From assembly GCF_004348525.1 (NCBI RefSeq), contig NZ_SMKG01000036.1, positions 1 through 37,146 of the forward strand: a stretch of 37,146 nucleotides of DNA, written 5' to 3'. The notes beneath the pieces are model-generated. The model was not told where the DNA came from. It did no database searches and saw nothing but the letters and a program-made list of their open reading frames with translations. A program made the position numbers and the translations under genes. Below, in pieces: positions 32,479-37,146 of this stretch. Source of the stretch: Micromonospora sp. 15K316 (GTDB taxonomy: Bacteria; Actinomycetota; Actinomycetes; Mycobacteriales; Micromonosporaceae). Each line of letters starts with the position of its first letter. Within the stretch, counting starts at the first letter, position 1.

Positions 32479-33348
32479 CGACGCCCGGCTGAACGGCACC
32501 GACCGGAACGCGCGAGAACGGCCCAGCGCGATCGTGAGCGGCAGGACCAGCAGCGCACCGCCCTGCGGGGTCGGCCGCACGGGAGGGGGGCCGGACGGGG
32601 ACGCGACGGCCGGCCCCGACACGTCGTCGAAGGTCGGCGGGACCGAGAGGTGGCTCCACCGGGACGAGGGCCAGACCACCAGGAAGGCCCGTCCGATGAC
32701 GTTGTCGATCGGCACCGGCCCTTGGCAGCGGGCGTCCTGGGACACCAGCCGGTGGTCGCCCATCACGAAGATCTGACCGGGCGGGACCACCACCTCGTCG
32801 AAGCGCCGCGACCGGCACTCCTTCGGGTTGGGCGGGACGTCCAGCGGCGAGTCCTCGAGGACGTACGGCTCGTCCAGCGGGGTGCCGTTGACGGTGACCC
32901 GGCCCTGTTCGTCACAGCACCGCACCCGGTCCCCCGGCACGCCGATGACCCGCTTGATGAAGTCCTTCTCGCCGGGGCGGCTCACCCCGACCAGGTCACC
33001 CACGGTGCGGCCGAGCTTGCCGACGAAGCCGATCTGCTGCTCCCCGTCGATCTGCGGCGCCCACCGGTCGGTGCCCCGGAAGACCACCACCTCGCCGCGC
33101 ACCGGGTCGCGTACGTCGTAGACGACCTTGTTCACCAGTACCCGGTCGCCGACGAGGAGCGTGTCCTCCATCGAGCCGGAGGGGATGAAGAAGGCCTGGA
33201 GCAGGAAGGTGCGGATCAGCACCGCGAGACAGAACGCGACGACGAGCAGCAGCGGCAGCTCCTGCCAGAGCGGCATCTGACGGCGGGTCCGGCGGACCCG
33301 GCGGCGCCACGGGTCGACGGTGCCGTCCTCGTCAATCGACTGCGCCAC
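32476..33348 (-). CDS. lepB: Type I signal peptidase (first of a tandem pair)
   Basis: The product has 290 residues. A basic cytoplasmic N-terminus (RRRVRRTRR) leads into the membrane helix LPLLLVVAFCLAVLIRTFLL, the catalytic Ser in FFIPSGSMEDTL (about residue 57), VLVNKVVYDVRDPVRGEVVV, the catalytic Lys in KDFIKRVIGVPGDRV (about residue 129) and FVMGDHRLVSQDARCQG. A Pro-rich stretch and a second hydrophobic segment (ALLVLPLTIALG) close the protein, so it may have a C-terminal membrane anchor that the other copy lacks. The GTG has GGGGAG 5 nt upstream. Tandem lepB genes next to rplS are known from actinobacteria such as Streptomyces. Confidence 0.95.
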   Translation of the reverse strand: MAQSIDEDGTVDPWRRRVRRTRRQMPLWQELPLLLVVAFCLAVLIRTFLLQAFFIPSGSMEDTLLVGDRVLVNKVVYDVRDPVRGEVVVFRGTDRWAPQIDGEQQIGFVGKLGRTVGDLVGVSRPGEKDFIKRVIGVPGDRVRCCDEQGRVTVNGTPLDEPYVLEDSPLDVPPNPKECRSRRFDEVVVPPGQIFVMGDHRLVSQDARCQGPVPIDNVIGRAFLVVWPSSRWSHLSVPPTFDDVSGPAVASPSGPPPVRPTPQGGALLVLPLTIALGRSRAFRSVPFSRAS

Positions 33349-33529
33349 GCCACTCCCCAGTCCGCAGAAACGACACCACCGCCCGGGAGCCTCGGTGCGG
33401 CTCCACGGGCGGCAGTGAACGGCTCCCCGCGACGTGGCGGGGCGACGGCCTCGCTGCGCCCGCGCCGCCCAGGGTAGTGCGACGGGTCCGGCGCGGCATA
33501 GGTGCAGCTCAGGCGTGGCGAGCGGGAAG

Positions 33530-33886
33530 TCAGCTCGGCTGCTTCTCCCGCTTCTCCTTGATCTTGGCCTTCTTGCCCCGCAGCTCGCGGAGGTAGTAGA
33601 GCTTGGCCCGGCGGACGTCACCGCGGGTCACGACCTCGATCCGGTCGATGGCCGGGCTGTTCAGCGGGTAGGTCCGCTCGACGCCGACACCGAAGCTGAT
33701 CTTGCGGACCGTGCAGGTCTCGCGCAGCCCGTCACCCTGGCGGCGGATGACCACGCCCTGGAAGATCTGGACACGGGACCGGTTGCCCTCGACGACCCGC
33801 GCGTGCACCTTCACGGTGTCACCGGCACGGAAATCGGGGAGGTCGACCCGCTTCGACTGGGCGTCAAGGGCGTCCAGGATGTTCAT
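33530..33886 (-). CDS. rplS: 50S ribosomal protein L19
   Basis: L19 sits at the 30S-50S interface. The 118-residue protein has the normal length and motifs: [80 protein letters not shown] and a basic end [20 protein letters not shown]. The 143-nt region upstream (towards trmD) holds several hairpins that could form a regulatory leader. Confidence 0.98.
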   Translation of the reverse strand: MNILDALDAQSKRVDLPDFRAGDTVKVHARVVEGNRSRVQIFQGVVIRRQGDGLRETCTVRKISFGVGVERTYPLNSPAIDRIEVVTRGDVRRAKLYYLRELRGKKAKIKEKREKQPS

Positions 33887-33910
33887 CGCTGCGTCCTCGT
33901 AAGGCTCACG

Positions 33911-34020
33911 GCGCACCGTCAGTCGGTGCGCGAATGGGTGATTCTGATCCTCGGATGGTGGTCGGTGGAGCCGACCTCGGTCGAGGATCCTCGCAGCCGC
34001 CCGCGGCGCGGCCGACTGCG
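33911..34020 (-). promoter_or_regulatory. Hairpin-rich region upstream of rplS, possible leader
   Basis: Three stems are visible in the trmD-rplS gap. GCGCACCG (33911-33918) pairs with CGGTGCGC (33924-33931). GATCCTCG (33946-33953) pairs with CGAGGATC (33982-33989) and encloses GGTCGG (33960-33965) paired with CCGACC (33971-33976). A G/C-rich imperfect stem at about 33994-34020 follows the trmD stop. The first two could form an L19-type autoregulatory or attenuation structure in the rplS mRNA. Confidence 0.45.
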
Positions 34021-34029
34021 GCAACCCCT

Positions 34030-34803
34030 CTACTTTGCCACATCCCCCGGGGGCACCTGAAATCCGGCCCGGTCCAGCGCCGCGCGGTCCCGCTTGTCCA
34101 GGCTCTCCGGGTCGAGCTGGGCGAGCATGTCCGGGCGTCGCCGGGCGGTACGCAGAAGCCCCTCCTCCCGCCGCCACCGGGCGATCCGGCCGTGGTCGCC
34201 GGAGCGGAGCACCTCGGGCACGTCGTGCCCCCGCCAGCCCGGCGGCTTCGTGTAGACCGGCGCCTCCAGCAGCCCGTGGGCGTGCGACTCCTCGTCCAGC
34301 GAGCCCGCGTTGCCGAGCACCCCGGGCAGCAGCCGGGTCACCGCCTCCAGGATCACCAGCACCGCGACCTCGCCGCCGAAGAGCACGTAGTCGCCGAGGG
34401 AGACCTCGGTGACCGGCATCCGCGCCGCGGCGTGGTCGAGCACCCGCTGGTCGATGCCCTCGTACCGGCCGCAGGCGAAGAGCAGGTGCTCCTCGGCGGC
34501 GAGCTGGTGCGCCATCGCCTGGGTGAAGGGGGCGCCCGCCGGAGACGGCACCAGGAGCCGGGGCGGGGACGCCTCCGGCGGCACGAGGGCGTCCAGCGCC
34601 TCCCCCCACGGCTCCGGCCGCATCACCATGCCCGGTCCGCCGCCGTACGGGGTGTCGTCGACCGTGCGGTGCACGTCGTGGGTCCAGGTGCGCAGATCGT
34701 GCACGGCCAGCCGCAGCGTGCCGTTGGCCCGAGCCCTGCCGATGAGCGACAGCTCCAGCGGCGAGAAGTACTCGGGGAAGATCGACACGATGTCGACGCG
34801 CAT
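34030..34803 (-). CDS. trmD: tRNA (guanine-N1)-methyltransferase
   Basis: TrmD makes m1G37 in tRNAs and prevents +1 frameshifting. The 257-residue SPOUT protein shows [60 protein letters not shown] and the knot segment [20 protein letters not shown], then [12 protein letters not shown]. The C-terminal RNA-binding part ends with [14 protein letters not shown]. It follows rimM by 38 nt on the same strand, in the usual rpsP-khpA-rimM-trmD-rplS order. Confidence 0.98.
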   Translation of the reverse strand: MRVDIVSIFPEYFSPLELSLIGRARANGTLRLAVHDLRTWTHDVHRTVDDTPYGGGPGMVMRPEPWGEALDALVPPEASPPRLLVPSPAGAPFTQAMAHQLAAEEHLLFACGRYEGIDQRVLDHAAARMPVTEVSLGDYVLFGGEVAVLVILEAVTRLLPGVLGNAGSLDEESHAHGLLEAPVYTKPPGWRGHDVPEVLRSGDHGRIARWRREEGLLRTARRRPDMLAQLDPESLDKRDRAALDRAGFQVPPGDVAK

Positions 34804-34841
34804 GACGGGGTGCTCCAGCGGGTCCAGGGCCGGCTACGGCC

Positions 34842-35447
34842 CTACAGGTCGAGCAGGCCGCCGGGCGGGTCGACGACGACGCGACCACCGGCGAGGTCGA
34901 CCTCGGGAACGATCGCCTTGACGAACGGGATCAGCGCCGTCCTGCCCTCCGGGCGGCGCAGCACCAGCAGGTCGGAGGAGGGCGCGTGGTCGATGCGGGC
35001 CACCTCGCCCAGCCGTTCACCGCTCGGGGTGACCACGCTCAGCCCGACGAGCTGGTGGTCGTTGAACTCCTCCGGGTCCTCCGGCGCGGCGATCTCGGAG
35101 CTCTCCACCCCGACGAGGGTGCCGCGCAGGGCCTCGGCGACATCACGGTCGAGCACACCCTCGAACGCGACCAGGAGCCGCCCCTGGTGCCAGCGGGCCG
35201 ACTCGATCACCAACTCGGCCGGAACCCGGAACGGCACGCCGGGGCCGGCCACGGAGGTCGGGGGCGTCGCCCCCGGTTCGGTGCGCAGCACACGGTTGGG
35301 CTGCGCAGTCGGGGGCGTCGCCCCCGGTTCGGTGCGCAGCACCGACCCGGGGGCGAACCGCACGTCCGGTTCGTCGGTCCGCACCTCCACGGTGACCTCA
35401 CCGCGGATCCCGTGCGGTTTACCGATCCTGCCGACGATGAGCAGCAT
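34842..35447 (-). CDS. rimM: Ribosome maturation factor RimM with an in-frame duplication
   Basis: RimM helps mature the 30S head and binds S19. The 201-residue protein has the N-terminal barrel ([72 protein letters not shown]) and the C-terminal PRC-barrel ([20 protein letters not shown]). The loop after RFAPGS holds [12 protein letters not shown] twice, 17 residues apart, making the protein about 20-30 residues longer than usual. The start ATG overlaps the khpA stop by one base (TGATG). Confidence 0.96.
   Translation of the reverse strand: MLLIVGRIGKPHGIRGEVTVEVRTDEPDVRFAPGSVLRTEPGATPPTAQPNRVLRTEPGATPPTSVAGPGVPFRVPAELVIESARWHQGRLLVAFEGVLDRDVAEALRGTLVGVESSEIAAPEDPEEFNDHQLVGLSVVTPSGERLGEVARIDHAPSSDLLVLRRPEGRTALIPFVKAIVPEVDLAGGRVVVDPPGGLLDL
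35257..35342. repeat. 35-bp direct repeat with palindromic core, inside rimM
   Basis: Identical 35-nt copies lie at 35257-35291 and 35308-35342, giving a 51-bp period that keeps the rimM frame. Each copy contains the perfect palindrome GGGGGCG-T-CGCCCCC and the tail GGTTCGGTGCGCAGCAC. The 16-nt spacer also ends in a GCGCAG sequence related to that tail. Confidence 0.93.
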
Positions 35448-35680
35448 CAGTACGAGTCGACGATGTCGACGCGTACGCCGCGCCCGCCGATGGAGCCGAT
35501 GACCTGGCGCAGCGCCTTGGCGGTCCGGCCGGACCGCCCGATCACCGTGCCGAGGTCCTCCGGGTGCACGCGGACCTCGAGCCGCTTGCCCCGGCGAGAG
35601 TCGATCAGCCGGACGCGCACGTCGTCCGGGTGGTCGACAATCCCCTTGACGAGGTGCTCCAGTGCGGGACGCAGTGCCAC
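35447..35680 (-). CDS. khpA: KH-domain RNA-binding protein KhpA
   Basis: The product has 77 residues and a single KH domain with the GxxG loop in VIGRSGRTAKALRQVIGSIG, preceded by LEHLVKGIVDHPDDVRVRLI. KhpA with KhpB binds many RNAs and influences cell division and elongation in other Gram-positive bacteria. The GTG start lies 1 nt after the rpsP TGA (TGA-C-GTG), so translation is probably coupled, and its stop overlaps the rimM ATG. Confidence 0.95.
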   Translation of the reverse strand: MALRPALEHLVKGIVDHPDDVRVRLIDSRRGKRLEVRVHPEDLGTVIGRSGRTAKALRQVIGSIGGRGVRVDIVDSY

Positions 35681-35681
35681 G

Positions 35682-36128
35682 TCAGGCCTGCTCGCCGGAG
35701 TCCGCACCGGCCTGCTCCTCGGTCTGGGCCGGCGCCTCGGCGGTCTTGGCCGCCTTCTTCGCCGGCTTCGCCTCGGCCTCACCCAGCCCAGCCGCGGCCT
35801 TCGCCTCGGCCTCGTAGGCAGCCGTCCGGTCGGCCTTCTCGGCGGCGACCTTCAGCGGCGGCGGCGCGGGGAGGCCCTTGAACTTCTGCCAGTCACCGGT
35901 CAGCTCCAGCAGCCGCTGCACCGCCTCGCTCGGCTGGGCGCCGACGGACAGCCAGTACTGGACCCGGTCCGACTTGACCTCGATCACCGAAGGGTCTTCC
36001 TTCGGCTGGTAGATCCCGACGAACTCGATCGCCCGCCCGTCACGCTTGGTGCGCGAGTCGGCGACGACGATGCGGTACTGCGGGTTGCGGATCTTGCCCA
36101 TCCGCAGAAGCCGGATCTTTACGGCCAC
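35682..36128 (-). CDS. rpsP: 30S ribosomal protein S16
   Basis: S16 is an early-binding small-subunit protein. The 148-residue product has the core [60 protein letters not shown] and [20 protein letters not shown], then an Ala/Lys/Glu-rich tail of about 55 residues typical of actinobacteria. The GTG start has AGGAG about 10 nt upstream. It heads the operon running down to rplS and probably further. Confidence 0.98.
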   Translation of the reverse strand: MAVKIRLLRMGKIRNPQYRIVVADSRTKRDGRAIEFVGIYQPKEDPSVIEVKSDRVQYWLSVGAQPSEAVQRLLELTGDWQKFKGLPAPPPLKVAAEKADRTAAYEAEAKAAAGLGEAEAKPAKKAAKTAEAPAQTEEQAGADSGEQA

Positions 36129-36477
36129 GGTTGTTTCGCTCCTGTTGCGATCTCACCTGCCCCGGTGGGGCGGTGTGCACGGGTGAGCGCCGACCGGCAC
36201 AGTGGGGATGGGCCGGAGACTGCTCGGTGGACTGGCGACGCGCCCGGGTTAGAGGGCGCCGGAGCGCGCGCCGGATACCAGCGCCCCATTCTGCCAGATC
36301 CGTCGCCGATCTCTCACACCGGAGGCGTTACGAGCCCATCCGGGTCGTGGTGGGAGTGGGGCGAACCACAGCGGCTCGGCCCGACCGGGCCCGGCGACGG
36401 GCGTCGGCGAGAGGCCCCGAGCCGCCGCCCGCCCCGCCCCACACGACACGGAGGTGGCCGGCGGAAGCGATTGTCGA
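36129..36477. other. 349-nt intergenic region upstream of rpsP
   Basis: No coding sequence is convincing. A CAGAAT -10-like box reads towards rpsP at 36288-36293 with a weak TGAGAG -35 candidate 17 nt upstream, giving a leader of about 150 nt. Within that leader lie G/C-rich stems (GGCGCC and GCGCGCGCC tracts near 36255-36275). The part nearer the DUF402 stop has no strong hairpin. Confidence 0.4.
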
Positions 36478-37125
36478 TCAGCGCACCGGAGGACGATCCC
36501 AGCCGGCCGGCAGCTCCTCCGGCACGCCCCACTCCGGCGGCGGGGTGAAGTCACGCCACGTGCCGTCGAAGGGGAACTCGCCCGCCTCGGCGAGGGCGAT
36601 CACCCGCTTGCCCTCGGCCCGGACGGCCGCCTCGTCGGTCACCCAGTAGTCGTCCGGGTAGGCGAGCCGCTCGACGAACTCGTCCTCGTCCTTCCACTGC
36701 CAGCGCCGGTCCGGGTGGATCACCACGTCCAGGTCCTGGTCGACCACGTCCACCCCGGCCATGGCACCGTCGTCCCAGCGCACACCCGGTTCCTCCAGGT
36801 TGACGTACCAGTGGGCGAACCGGCCCTGCGCGTCCCGGAACCACCAGACCGAGTGGGCGGCCCCCGTCGGCAGGAACTTCAGCAGCGGCGGTCCCTGCCA
36901 ACGCCCGACCGCCAGCCGGTACCGCGAGGTGATCCACTCGGCGAACGGCATGGACCGCATGCCCCGACCGGCCTCGGTCACCTCGCTGGCGACCGGCGAG
37001 TCGCGGGCCAGCCAGAGCAGGAGCCCCCGCTCGTCGTCGCTGACCACCCGCACCGGTCGGACCCAGCCGATCCGGCCGTGGCGGACGTTGCGGTGCATGA
37101 TCAGACGGCCCGGCTCGAAACGCAC
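36478..37125 (-). CDS. DUF402 domain-containing protein
   Basis: The product has 215 residues. The DUF402 barrel region includes VRPVRVVSDDERGLLLWLAR, MRSMPFAEWITSRYRLAVGR, HSVWWFRDAQGRFAHWYVNL with the following EEPGVRWDDG, and GVDVVDQDLDVVIHPD, with conserved acidic residues. Members of this fold include nucleoside phosphatase-like and RNA-processing proteins, but this actinobacterial group is uncharacterised. I chose the GTG at 37125 (VRFEPGRLIM); another GTG at 37134 would add three residues. It reads away from the window edge on the minus strand, towards rpsP, and is separated from it by 349 nt. Confidence 0.85.
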   Translation of the reverse strand: MRFEPGRLIMHRNVRHGRIGWVRPVRVVSDDERGLLLWLARDSPVASEVTEAGRGMRSMPFAEWITSRYRLAVGRWQGPPLLKFLPTGAAHSVWWFRDAQGRFAHWYVNLEEPGVRWDDGAMAGVDVVDQDLDVVIHPDRRWQWKDEDEFVERLAYPDDYWVTDEAAVRAEGKRVIALAEAGEFPFDGTWRDFTPPPEWGVPEELPAGWDRPPVR

Positions 37126-37146
37126 GCCACCCACCCCCGTCGCTGT

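Noticed and set aside
1..37146. tRNA, rRNA, riboswitch or insertion-sequence genes
   Set aside because: No cloverleaf, rRNA core motif, riboswitch core or transposase was recognised by eye in the gaps or within frames; a covariance-model search would be needed to exclude weak cases.

Overview
This is a very GC-rich segment of an actinobacterial chromosome, most like Micromonosporaceae (Micromonospora or Salinispora). That rests on codon bias, the gene order and the protein families; no rRNA or other taxonomic marker is present. Most of the window is a conserved chromosomal core. No prophage, biosynthetic cluster, CRISPR array, insertion sequence, tRNA or rRNA gene was recognised.

Layout. 1-5.1 kb: a PadR regulator, then on the minus strand dxr-rseP-ispG (two MEP isoprenoid enzymes around a site-2 protease) and a Uma2-type nuclease. 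5.2-9.2 kb: a small accessory module, with a MarR regulator divergent from an NmrA-like SDR gene and flanked by two related hairpins, followed by a flavin oxidoreductase and an N-terminally truncated TMEM175-like gene. 9.2-11.3 kb: an unusual metallo-beta-lactamase/Rieske fusion and a small membrane protein. 11.4-20 kb: a DivIVA-like repeat protein, rlmN, cdsA, a small secreted protein, frr, pyrH, tsf and rpsB. 20.3-28.4 kb: a disordered membrane protein, then yraN-comM-dprA-xerC, a class V aminotransferase and an M23-type peptidase. 28.6-37.1 kb: a sulfite-oxidase-like molybdoenzyme, then on the minus strand rpsP-khpA-rimM-trmD-rplS-lepB-lepB-NUDIX-rnhB-DUF2469, and at the edge a DUF402 gene.

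How the genes work together. The core supplies translation (S2, EF-Ts, RRF, L19, S16, TrmD, RimM, RlmN), lipid and isoprenoid precursors (CdsA, Dxr, IspG), protein export (two type I signal peptidases), regulated intramembrane proteolysis (RseP/Rip1) and DNA handling (YraN, ComM, DprA, XerC, RNase HII). Compared with the order I recall for Mycobacterium tuberculosis, the yraN-to-M23 block appears inverted as a unit.

Recurring themes. (1) Short tandem repeats have expanded inside otherwise housekeeping proteins: 18-bp units in the DivIVA-like gene and in cdsA, 33-bp units inside xerC, and a 51-bp palindrome-bearing duplication inside rimM. (2) Several genes look leaderless, with a TANNNT -10 box 6-8 nt before the start codon; in two cases the upstream gene's TAG stop forms the start of that box. 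(3) A duplicated translation-start segment creates a 48-codon reading frame coupled between comM and dprA.
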